This document shows positions 1 to 5,140 of a stretch of DNA of 7,436 nucleotides, in pieces; positions within the stretch are counted from its first letter, which is position 1, and the number at the start of each line of letters is the position of its first letter. Origin of the DNA: an uncultured Clostridia bacterium (lineage in GTDB: Bacteria > Bacillota > Clostridia > Christensenellales > Borkfalkiaceae). The translations under genes and the position numbers were made by a program. The notes beneath the pieces are model-generated. The model was not told the origin of the DNA. It saw only the letters and a list, made by a program, of their open reading frames with translations, and searched no databases. The stretch spans positions 1 through 7,436 of the forward strand of contig CAMORY010000071.1 of NCBI GenBank assembly GCA_946624395.1, in the 5' to 3' direction.

Positions 1-788
1 GCAATATGCTTTGCAAAAAACTCGGCAAAATTTACAACCAGTGCGACGAAGTTTTCGTTTGCTCACCCGTCGTCGAAGAACAGTTGCGCTCTTACGGCTA
101 TACGGGCAAGGTGTCATACCTTCCATTCGGCACGGATTTTAAAAAGTGCGAAAACGTTGAAGAAAACTCCGTTCTCGCAAATAAGGAATTCGGGATTAAA
201 GAGCGCGAACTCGTCTTTATTTACGTCGGCAGAGTGATGAAACTAAAGCGTATCGACTTTATTCTCGATTCTCTTAAAATTCTGAAAGATAAGGGCGTTA
301 AATTCAAATTCTTTATCGTCGGCAAGGGTGCGGAACTCAACAAACTTAAAAAACACGCTAAAAAACTCGGCTTTACCGACGACGAAGTTATCTTTACCGG
401 CTTTTTGGCGCGGGAAAAATTCCCGCTCTTGTTCTCGCGGGCGGACTTACTTTTATTCCCTTCCGTTTACGACAATTTCGGGCTTGTCAAAGTCGAAGGC
501 GCGTCGTACGAAACGCCCGGGGTATTCGTCAAAGGCACTTGCGCGGGATACGACATACAGCACGGCTTTAACGGGTTTCTTTCAGAAAACGATACGGAAA
601 GTTTTGCAAACGCAATTATTGACGCAGTACAGGACTACGACAAGTTAAAACAAATCGGCAAAAACGCCAAAGACACCGTATATATCAGTTGGAAAGACTG
701 TACGGACAGACTTTTAGAGACTTACGAAAGAATAATAAAAGAACACAAAAGCAAACAAGTTCCGCAAAACAAGGCGGACAAGGGTTAA
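1..788 (+). CDS. Glycosyltransferase family 4 (GT-B fold), 5' end outside window
   Basis: This is the C-terminal part of a GT4-type glycosyltransferase, which would transfer a sugar from a nucleotide-sugar donor, probably onto a surface glycan at the cytoplasmic face. The frame is open to base 3 upstream of the ATG at 6, so that ATG is probably internal; about 261 residues are visible, against the usual 350-400. Counting from that ATG, the C-terminal Rossmann domain begins near residue 68 with the donor-binding segment VGRVMKLKRID (74-84), followed by FIVGKG and VIFTGFL. The family E-x7-E motif appears as D156-x7-E164 in DNFGLVKVE, with Asp replacing the first Glu. The tail after residue 245 is Lys-rich and hydrophilic. 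The stop is 2 bp before the kinase start, so the two genes are almost certainly co-transcribed. Donor and acceptor cannot be told from sequence; a heptosyl donor is only a guess from context. Confidence 0.88.
   Translation, partial: NMLCKKLGKIYNQCDEVFVCSPVVEEQLRSYGYTGKVSYLPFGTDFKKCENVEENSVLANKEFGIKERELVFIYVGRVMKLKRIDFILDSLKILKDKGVKFKFFIVGKGAELNKLKKHAKKLGFTDDEVIFTGFLAREKFPLLFSRADLLLFPSVYDNFGLVKVEGASYETPGVFVKGTCAGYDIQHGFNGFLSENDTESFANAIIDAVQDYDKLKQIGKNAKDTVYISWKDCTDRLLETYERIIKEHKSKQVPQNKADKG
780..784 (+). promoter_or_regulatory. Ribosome binding site deciding the kinase start
   Basis: AAGGG lies 6 nt before the ATG at 791, inside the last codons of the glycosyltransferase gene. It supports 791 rather than the in-frame ATG at 689, which would add 34 Lys/Gln-rich residues not expected ahead of the GHMP-kinase N-terminus. 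Confidence 0.6.
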
Positions 789-790
789 TT

Positions 791-1846
791 ATGATAATAA
801 GAAGCAGAGCGCCGCTGCGGCTCGGATTTGCAGGCGGCGGCACGGATCTTGAAACTTACAGTAATATAAACGGCGGCGCGGTATTAAACGCCACCATAAG
901 TATGTACGCGTATTGCTCTATAATTCCTACCGATAACGGTAAAATATGCATATATTCGTACGACAATAAGAATAATCTGGAAATTGACAGCGTGCCGTAT
1001 ATCGCGCCCGACGGGGATAAACTTATTCTGCACCGCGGCGTTTATAACCGCATAGTCAAAGATTTTAACGGCGGCAATCCCCTGTCGTTTATAATGAGCA
1101 CCAGCAACGACGCGCCCGTAGGTTCGGGGCTCGGCACTTCTTCGACTATGATAGTCGCTATTTTAGAAGCCTTTAATAAATGGTTAAAGTTAGGGCTCAA
1201 CGATTACCAGAAAGCCCGTCTTGCCTATGATATAGAAAGAAAAGACCTTAAACTTGCGGGCGGCAAGCAGGACCAGTACAGCGCGGTGTTTGGCGGCTTT
1301 AATTTTATGGAGTTTAAGCAAGACGGTGGCGTGTTAGTCAATAATCTGCGCCTTGAAAAAAACTGCGTGAACGAATTAGAGTGTTCTATGATTTTATACT
1401 ACGGCGGGCAAAGTCGAAAATCGGCGGACGTGCAGTTCGAACTTACCAAAAACATTATTAACCGTCAGATTGAAAACACGGCACAGAAGAAAGATACCAC
1501 GATAAGTGCGCTTGACGCGTTAAAAAAGAACGCTTACGATATGAAACATTACCTTTTAACGGGCAATCTTGCGGCGTTTATTCAGGCGATACGCGTGGGC
1601 TGGGAAAACAAAAAGAAAACGTCAAGTATCGTTTCTAATACGGAACTTGAAAACACTATAAATTTTGCTATGGCAAACGGCGCGGAAGCGGTCAAGGTTT
1701 CAGGCGCGGGCGGCGGCGGATTTTTGTTGCTTTTATGCAATCCGATAAACCGTCAAAAACTTACCGACGCGCTTAAAACGCTCGACGGAAGCGTGTATTC
1801 GGTCAAATTCAGCGATTCAGGGGCGGAAAGTTGGATAACTCATTAA
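791..1846 (+). CDS. hddA: D-glycero-D-manno-heptose 7-phosphate kinase-like GHMP kinase
   Basis: This is a GHMP-superfamily sugar kinase of 351 aa, the usual length for HddA. HddA phosphorylates D-glycero-D-manno-heptose 7-phosphate at C1, giving the 1,7-bisphosphate in the cytosol. The N-terminus RAPLRLGFAGGGTDL (6-20) is typical of HddA and related sugar kinases. The ATP-binding motif 2 is PVGSGLGTSS (109-118), the catalytic-Asp region is GGKQDQYSAVFGG (157-169), and motif 3 is KVSGAGGGGF (302-311). The start at 791 is chosen because the family N-terminus begins there and AAGGG precedes it. The 3' end overlaps the next gene by 16 bp, suggesting translational coupling. The phosphatase needed for its product is encoded in that next gene, which strengthens the heptose assignment over fucokinase or another GHMP kinase. 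Family membership is certain; the exact substrate is inferred from motif style and context. Confidence 0.85.
   Translation: MIIRSRAPLRLGFAGGGTDLETYSNINGGAVLNATISMYAYCSIIPTDNGKICIYSYDNKNNLEIDSVPYIAPDGDKLILHRGVYNRIVKDFNGGNPLSFIMSTSNDAPVGSGLGTSSTMIVAILEAFNKWLKLGLNDYQKARLAYDIERKDLKLAGGKQDQYSAVFGGFNFMEFKQDGGVLVNNLRLEKNCVNELECSMILYYGGQSRKSADVQFELTKNIINRQIENTAQKKDTTISALDALKKNAYDMKHYLLTGNLAAFIQAIRVGWENKKKTSSIVSNTELENTINFAMANGAEAVKVSGAGGGGFLLLLCNPINRQKLTDALKTLDGSVYSVKFSDSGAESWITH
1819..1826 (+). promoter_or_regulatory. Probable ribosome binding site for a TTG start
   Basis: The purine-rich stretch AGGGGCGG lies 4 nt before TTG at 1831, within the end of the kinase gene. No ATG occurs in this frame before the conserved LAGGKGTRL motif, and TTG places that motif at residue 12, a normal position for the family. 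The match to the anti-SD sequence is imperfect. Confidence 0.4.
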
Positions 1847-3135
1847 ACGTTAAGGCGCTTATTTTAGCCGGCGGAAAAGGCACGAGACTTCAAGAAATAA
1901 CCAAAAACCTTATTCCGAAACCTATGGCGATAATCGACGGCAAGCCTATTTTAGAGCGCGCGATAGAAGGGCTTAAAAATTACGGCGTTAAGGATATTTT
2001 TATCAGCGTCGGGTTTTTAAATGAACAAATCCGCGATTATTTCGGGGACGGTAAAAATTTCGGCGTAAACATAAAATATATTATCGAAAACGAACCGTTA
2101 GGTTCGGGCGGGGCGCTGTATTTTATCAAAGACGAGATAGACTGTAATCTTATCGTCTGCCCCGGGGACGTTATCTTCGACGTGGATTTTAAAAGACTAC
2201 TCGATTTCCATGAACAAAAAGGCGCGCTTATTACCCTTTTTGCTCACCCCAACCTTCACCCCTACGACAGCGATTTGATTATAACCGACGAAAATTCGGT
2301 TATTACATCCATCAACAAAAAGAATTCTACGCGCGATTTTTACTATAAAAATCTCGTCAATGCGGGAATTTTCGTCTTGTCGCCCGAAACGCTCGGGTTT
2401 TTCAAAGAACTTAAAGTCGTAAATATGGAACACGACTTTGTGTCCCATTTTATTGACGGCGGAAAGGTGTTAGCCTATAAGTCTTCGGAATACGTTAAAG
2501 ACGTAGGCACTGCGGAACGATTTATTAACGCGGAAAAGGACTTAAAAAACGGTATCGTTGCCGCAAAAAACCTTAAAAACAAGCAAAAAGCCGTGTTTTT
2601 GGACAGAGACGGCACGATAAATAAGTATAAGGGCTTTATAAAAAATATCGACGATATAGAACTTTTACCCTTCGTTTCGGAGGCAATAAAAAAGATAAAC
2701 GCAAGCGGGTATCTTACAATTATCGTTTCAAACCAACCCGTGGTAGCGCGCGGCGATTGTACTTTCGGACAAGTTAATAAGATGTTCGATAAAATCGAAA
2801 CCCTGCTCGGTAAGGACGGCGCTTATATAGACGGCGTTTACTACTGCCCACACCACCCGCACTCGGGCTTTTTCGGCGAAGTAAAAGAACTTAAAATCGA
2901 CTGCGATTGCAGAAAGCCCAAAATCGGTATGCTTAAAGCCGCGGAGAAAGATTTTAATTTAGATTTAAAAAAGTGCGTTATGATAGGCGACGGAAACGTG
3001 GATATTGAAACGGGCAAAAACGCGGGTATTCCCACCGTTCTGGTTAAGACGGGGATAAACGACGAAATCACCGTTTCACCCGACTACTCGGCGGAAAACC
3101 TTTTGCAAGCGGTGGAATTTTTTATAAAAGATTAG
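1831..3135 (+). CDS. Fused sugar-1-phosphate nucleotidyltransferase / heptose 1,7-bisphosphate phosphatase
   Basis: Two enzymes are joined in 434 aa. Residues 8-235 are a nucleotidyltransferase of the HddC/RfbA-like type: LAGGKGTRL (12-20), IPKP (28-31), the nucleotide-site segment LGSGGAL (90-96), PGD (111-113) and VKDVGT (222-227) with a likely metal-binding Asp. After a short Lys/Asn-rich linker, residues 253-434 are a HAD-IIIA phosphatase of the GmhB/HisB type: FLDRDGT (256-262) with D258 and D260, VSNQP (299-303), a zinc-site pattern C339-x-H341 and C358-x-C360 followed by RKPK, and IGDGNVD (385-391). By family knowledge the phosphatase removes the 7-phosphate from heptose 1,7-bisphosphate and the transferase makes the nucleotide-activated heptose, probably GDP-linked. 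Catalysis order therefore runs C-terminal then N-terminal. The start is TTG, overlapping the kinase by 16 bp. Nucleotide choice (GDP or other) is inferred from the kinase next door. Confidence 0.85.
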   Translation: MDNSLNVKALILAGGKGTRLQEITKNLIPKPMAIIDGKPILERAIEGLKNYGVKDIFISVGFLNEQIRDYFGDGKNFGVNIKYIIENEPLGSGGALYFIKDEIDCNLIVCPGDVIFDVDFKRLLDFHEQKGALITLFAHPNLHPYDSDLIITDENSVITSINKKNSTRDFYYKNLVNAGIFVLSPETLGFFKELKVVNMEHDFVSHFIDGGKVLAYKSSEYVKDVGTAERFINAEKDLKNGIVAAKNLKNKQKAVFLDRDGTINKYKGFIKNIDDIELLPFVSEAIKKINASGYLTIIVSNQPVVARGDCTFGQVNKMFDKIETLLGKDGAYIDGVYYCPHHPHSGFFGEVKELKIDCDCRKPKIGMLKAAEKDFNLDLKKCVMIGDGNVDIETGKNAGIPTVLVKTGINDEITVSPDYSAENLLQAVEFFIKD

Positions 3136-3187
3136 AAAAAACGAAAAATTTTTTACTATCGGTCAATAACTAAACTGAAAAAAAGAA

Positions 3188-3195
3188 AAAGGAGA
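3188..3195 (+). promoter_or_regulatory. Strong ribosome binding site of the dehydrogenase gene
   Basis: AAAGGAGA lies 7 nt before the ATG at 3203 and fixes that start. It is the best Shine-Dalgarno match in the window. The 67-bp gap ahead of this gene is AT-rich and shows neither a GC-rich terminator hairpin nor a convincing promoter, so read-through from the upstream genes is plausible. Confidence 0.75.
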
Positions 3196-3202
3196 TATAT
3201 TT

Positions 3203-3976
3203 ATGCAAAACTATTTTAACCTTAAAGGTCAGGTAGCGGTAATAACGGGCTGCTCCACAGGACTCGGCGTACAAATGGCAAAAGCGCTTGCTAATCAGGG
3301 CGCGAACATAGTTGCAATAGCGCGCAGACAAAATCTTATCGACGAAGTTGCCGCCGATATCGCAAAAACGTACGGCGTTAAAACGCTTGCCGTGTGTTGC
3401 GACATAACTTCTACCGAAGCGGTAGACGCTGCTGTAGATAAAATTATGGCAACTTTCGGGCGGATTGATATTTTAATCAATAATGCGGGTACAGGTGCAG
3501 TCGCTCCCGCGGAAGATATTACCGACGACCAGTTCTATAATGAAATCAATATAGATTTATTCGGAAGTTTCAGGATGGCGAGAAAGATTGCCAAAGTAGC
3601 AATGCTCCCCCAAAAATACGGCAGGATTATCAACATCTCTTCTATGTACGGCCTTGTCGGAAACAAGGTTGCACCCTGTTCCCCCTATCACGCGGCAAAA
3701 GGCGGCGTAGTCAATTTAACGAGAGGACTTGCAAGCGAGTGGGGCGCTAAAGGAATAACGGTAAACGCTATCTGCCCCGGATATTTCTATTCCCCGCTTA
3801 CAAAAGAAACTCTTGACAGCGATTTCTTCCAAGCAAACGCTAAAACTATGATTCCGCAGGAACGCTACGGCAACGAAGGCGAACTCGACACCGCCGCGCT
3901 GTTCTTCGCGTCGCCTATGTCGTCTTACGTCAACGGCGTAATTTTACCCGTAGACGGCGGCTATACGGCAATGTAA
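3203..3976 (+). CDS. Short-chain dehydrogenase/reductase (classical SDR)
   Basis: This is a classical SDR of 257 aa (family usually about 250), a cytosolic NAD(P)-dependent oxidoreductase. The cofactor motif is TGCSTGLG (15-22), with ARR at 40-42 near the end of beta-2, a basic stretch that may favour NADPH. NNAG is at 93-96, the catalytic Ser lies in ISSMYG (145-150), and the active-site pair is Y162-x3-K166 in YHAAKGG. NAICPGY (188-194) and the C-terminal PVDGGY (249-254) are standard SDR features. The overall style resembles gluconate 5-dehydrogenase or 2-deoxy-gluconate 3-dehydrogenase, but SDR substrates cannot be read reliably from sequence. Its place behind the heptose genes suggests either a sugar-modifying step or simple adjacency; the 67-bp gap leaves co-transcription open. 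Base composition is like that of the upstream genes, so no sign of transfer is seen. Confidence 0.9.
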   Translation: MQNYFNLKGQVAVITGCSTGLGVQMAKALANQGANIVAIARRQNLIDEVAADIAKTYGVKTLAVCCDITSTEAVDAAVDKIMATFGRIDILINNAGTGAVAPAEDITDDQFYNEINIDLFGSFRMARKIAKVAMLPQKYGRIINISSMYGLVGNKVAPCSPYHAAKGGVVNLTRGLASEWGAKGITVNAICPGYFYSPLTKETLDSDFFQANAKTMIPQERYGNEGELDTAALFFASPMSSYVNGVILPVDGGYTAM

Positions 3977-3990
3977 AAAAATTAAAGTCA

Positions 3991-4014
3991 AAACTATCGG
4001 TAAATCGGTAGTTT
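3991..4014 (+). other. Hairpin downstream of the dehydrogenase
   Basis: AAACTATCG pairs with CGGTAGTTT (9 bp, one G-U) around a 6-nt loop, 15 bp after the dehydrogenase stop. No T-run follows on the + strand, so it is not a standard + strand terminator. On the - strand it would be followed by a T-rich stretch, so it could act weakly in that direction. Confidence 0.55.
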
Positions 4015-4020
4015 GCACAT

Positions 4021-4038
4021 AATCTAAAAAGGTAGATT
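4021..4038 (+). other. Second small hairpin
   Basis: AATCTA pairs with TAGATT (6 bp) around the loop AAAAGG. The stem is weak alone, but it stands 6 nt after the preceding hairpin. The loop contains an AAGG sequence of Shine-Dalgarno type, though no gene start follows it. Confidence 0.35.
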
Positions 4039-4090
4039 GCCGACATACTCGTCAACGGGCGCCAAAAGTTAACAACGCATCACTATCTCG

Positions 4091-4124
4091 GGCAGCCGCT
4101 ACGAAAGCGGCTGTTTCCTTTTAC
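4091..4124 (+). terminator. Intrinsic terminator after the dehydrogenase
   Basis: CAGCCGCT (4093-4100) pairs perfectly with AGCGGCTG (4106-4113) around a 5-nt loop, and two G-U pairs can extend the base. TTTCCTTTT follows directly. It probably ends the + strand glycosylation transcript about 115-145 nt after the last stop codon, or a small RNA encoded in that stretch. Confidence 0.8.
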
Positions 4125-4242
4125 CTATGCATACTAACCAACATGTATATATAGTCAAGACACGCGTCGGTTTCAAGTATTTCTACATTTTTAAATTTAC
4201 CATATAGCGACTTAATTAAATACTGTGAGACCTAAAAAACGC

Positions 4243-4271
4243 TTGCAAAACTCAATAAAATAGGCTATAAT
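4243..4271 (+). promoter_or_regulatory. Sigma-A type promoter of tRNA-Ser
   Basis: TTGCAA (-35, four of six consensus bases) is separated by exactly 17 bp from a perfect TATAAT (-10). Expected transcription start is near 4278, giving a tRNA 5' leader of about 24 nt. I see no other gene it could serve. Confidence 0.85.
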
Positions 4272-4301
4272 ATAACAGCGTTATAAACTTAATAAATATA
4301 T

Positions 4302-4390
4302 GGAGGCTTATCGAAGCGGTCATAACGAGGCGGTCTTGAAAACCGTTTGGGTGCAAGCCCACGGGGGTTCGAATCCCTCAGCCTCCGCCA
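4302..4390 (+). tRNA. tRNA-Ser (anticodon TGA), CCA encoded
   Basis: The 89-nt gene folds as a class II tRNA. Acceptor GGAGGCT pairs with AGCCTCC, followed by discriminator G and an encoded CCA. The D-stem is TCG/CGA. The anticodon stem GCGGT/ACCGT carries the 7-nt loop CTTGAAA, with anticodon TGA at 4337-4339. The long variable arm has a TGGG/CCCA stem, and the T-arm is GGGGG/CCCTC around TTCGAAT. The long variable arm and UGA anticodon identify serine, decoding UCA and other UCN codons. It stands alone, with its own promoter and terminator. Confidence 0.97.
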
Positions 4391-4429
4391 AATAAAAAGG
4401 ACACCAAGTCAGGTGTCCTTTTTATTTGG
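4388..4429 (+). terminator. Terminator of tRNA-Ser, stem including the tRNA CCA
   Basis: A perfect 18-bp stem (4388-4405 with 4412-4429) closes the 6-nt loop AAGTCA. The GC part is GGACACC/GGTGTCC, flanked by an A-run upstream and the T-run TTTTTATTT downstream. Because the A-run is also present, the structure would work on both strands. The outermost pairs use the CCA 3' end of the tRNA, so end-processing and termination structures share bases. Confidence 0.88.
4398..4428. repeat. 31-bp inverted repeat, left copy
   Basis: The reverse complement of 4398-4428 is identical over all 31 bases to 5089-5119. The core stem is self-complementary, but the loop sets the orientation: AAGTCA here, TGACTT in the other copy. 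The pair brackets the lipoprotein gene and the hairpin element. Each copy is also part of a transcription terminator. Confidence 0.85.
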
Positions 4430-4446
4430 TCTAGAGTTGAGTTTTA

Positions 4447-4541
4447 TCGAACGTCTACGTTTTTGCATAAGCAAAAACTATGACCGTTCGGGCAAAGCCC
4501 TGACAGGGGCCCCTTTAGGGGTATGTCAGTATCCCTCAGCC
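4447..4541. other. GC-rich multi-hairpin element between tRNA-Ser and lipoprotein gene
   Basis: Three hairpins are packed into less than 100 bp. First, CGAACG (4448-4453) pairs with CGTTCG (4485-4490), enclosing GTTTTTGC/GCAAAAAC (4459-4466 with 4471-4478, loop ATAA). Second, GGGC/GCCC (4490-4493 with 4497-4500, loop AAA). Third, CTGACA/TGTCAG (4500-4505 with 4524-4529), enclosing CCCC/GGGG (4510-4513 with 4518-4521). Next comes ATCCCTCAGCC (4531-4541), an 11-bp match to the tRNA 3' end at 4373-4383. The element is visibly more GC-rich than the flanking AT-rich DNA. It could be a dispersed palindromic repeat, a structured RNA, or the remnant of a mobile element. An open frame of 72 codons running out of the tRNA covers it but looks fortuitous. 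Confidence 0.5.
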
Positions 4542-4612
4542 GACGACAAAGACCTATCTTGTTAAGTACCAACCTGTATTATCTACAATTATTGAAAAAA
4601 ACATGATATTAC

Positions 4613-4641
4613 TTGAAAATAATGTGAAAATATGTTATAAT
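4613..4641 (+). promoter_or_regulatory. Sigma-A promoter with extended -10 for the lipoprotein gene
   Basis: TTGAAA (-35) and TATAAT (-10) are spaced by exactly 17 bp, and TG at 4633-4634 forms an extended -10 (TGTTATAAT). Expected transcription start is near 4648, leaving a leader of only about 23 nt before the ATG at 4671. The strong match suggests the small gene is expressed on its own. Confidence 0.82.
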
Positions 4642-4670
4642 TTATAAAAAAATTGAGTAATAAGATTCAA

Positions 4671-5072
4671 ATGAAAAAAATTATTATTGCTATAATATTT
4701 ATTTGCATATCACTTACTGTTGCAAGTTGTGGTTCTAATGAATCTGCAGGCAACAAATCATACGCAAATCAAAATATGACAAAACACGAAATTGAATTAA
4801 CACTTGATAATTACTTATCGTATTTTGATGTTGCAACATCTAGTTATAATAATCAATCTCCTTATAGATTTACAGGTTGTTTGTCCTACGCATTGTATGA
4901 TAATGTATCGGTGTGTTTTGAATATACGACCTCTTATTCGTATGGAGCGCCAACAAAACAAACCCGTGTTGTTAAATTGGACAAAAGTGGCACAGGTTCT
5001 GCACCGATTAAAGACGGAAATACAACAGTGAAACTTATCGACATATCCGGAAAAGTTATTTATTGGATATAA
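4671..5072 (+). CDS. Small secreted lipoprotein of unknown function
   Basis: This encodes 133 aa with a classic Sec/SPII signal: MKK, a hydrophobic stretch of Ile, Leu and Ala (residues 4-18) and lipobox V17-A18-S19-C20. The mature protein would be about 114 aa anchored to the outer face of the membrane by Cys20. The mature part starts with a Ser/Asn/Gly-rich linker, then IELTLDNYLSYFDV (41-54), followed by alternating hydrophobic and polar stretches suggesting a small beta-sandwich; no catalytic motif is seen. Two further Cys (C70, C82) could form a disulphide. I do not recognise a named family. A TTG at 4653 in the same frame is less likely because it puts six polar residues ahead of the signal. 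The Shine-Dalgarno match is poor. By eye its GC is about one third, clearly below its neighbours, and its codons end mostly in A or T, consistent with foreign origin. Confidence 0.8.
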   Translation: MKKIIIAIIFICISLTVASCGSNESAGNKSYANQNMTKHEIELTLDNYLSYFDVATSSYNNQSPYRFTGCLSYALYDNVSVCFEYTTSYSYGAPTKQTRVVKLDKSGTGSAPIKDGNTTVKLIDISGKVIYWI

Positions 5073-5088
5073 AATCAAAATATTATTT

Positions 5089-5119
5089 CAAATAAAAAGG
5101 ACACCTGACTTGGTGTCCT
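5089..5119. repeat. 31-bp inverted repeat, right copy
   Basis: This is identical to the reverse complement of 4398-4428. Beyond this core the copies diverge: the left copy continues with a symmetric A/T-rich arm, while here the sequence changes to GTTTCG. Separation of the two copies is about 660 bp. Confidence 0.85.
5091..5119. terminator. Shared terminator between the lipoprotein gene and clpX
   Basis: AGGACACC (5098-5105) pairs with GGTGTCCT (5112-5119) around TGACTT. Read on the - strand, it lies 21 bp after the clpX stop and is followed by TTTTTATTT, a strong intrinsic terminator. Read on the + strand, it follows the lipoprotein stop by 25 bp but has only the weaker tail GTTTCGTT. It probably serves clpX first and insulates the convergent genes. 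Confidence 0.85.
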
Positions 5120-5140
5120 GTTTCGTTATTCTAAAATTTA

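Larger units (their letters stand above)
3977..4301. other. Intergenic region between dehydrogenase and tRNA-Ser
   Basis: This 325-bp stretch has no convincing coding region on either strand. Its left part (to about 4124) holds three hairpins, the last a good intrinsic terminator. The centre, 4125-4242, is AT-rich and I see nothing recognisable in it. The right end carries the tRNA promoter. Confidence 0.7.

Noticed and set aside
689..790. Upstream in-frame ATG that would lengthen the heptose kinase by 34 residues.
   Set aside because: The extra Lys/Gln-rich residues overlap the glycosyltransferase and are not expected in the family; the ATG at 791 has AAGGG at good spacing and begins the conserved kinase N-terminus.
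3137..3154. A-run followed by a T-run after the fused enzyme gene, resembling a terminator.
   Set aside because: The palindrome has no GC pairs and no stable loop, so termination there is unlikely.
3155..4001. ACTATCGGT occurs on both sides of the dehydrogenase gene (3155-3163 and 3993-4001), like a short flanking direct repeat.
   Set aside because: Only 9 bp match, the second copy is part of a hairpin, the dehydrogenase has the same composition as its neighbours, and no transposase is seen. Chance is sufficient.
4347..4565. Open frame of 72 codons running from inside tRNA-Ser through its terminator and the hairpin element.
   Set aside because: It starts within the tRNA variable arm, crosses an 18-bp terminator hairpin, has no ribosome site and matches no family. 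It is best explained as a chance frame over structured DNA.
4388..5129. Possibility of a CRISPR array or toxin-antitoxin pair in the tRNA to clpX interval.
   Set aside because: Only two inverted repeat copies exist, with no regularly spaced direct repeats, and the single gene encodes a secreted lipoprotein with no partner gene.
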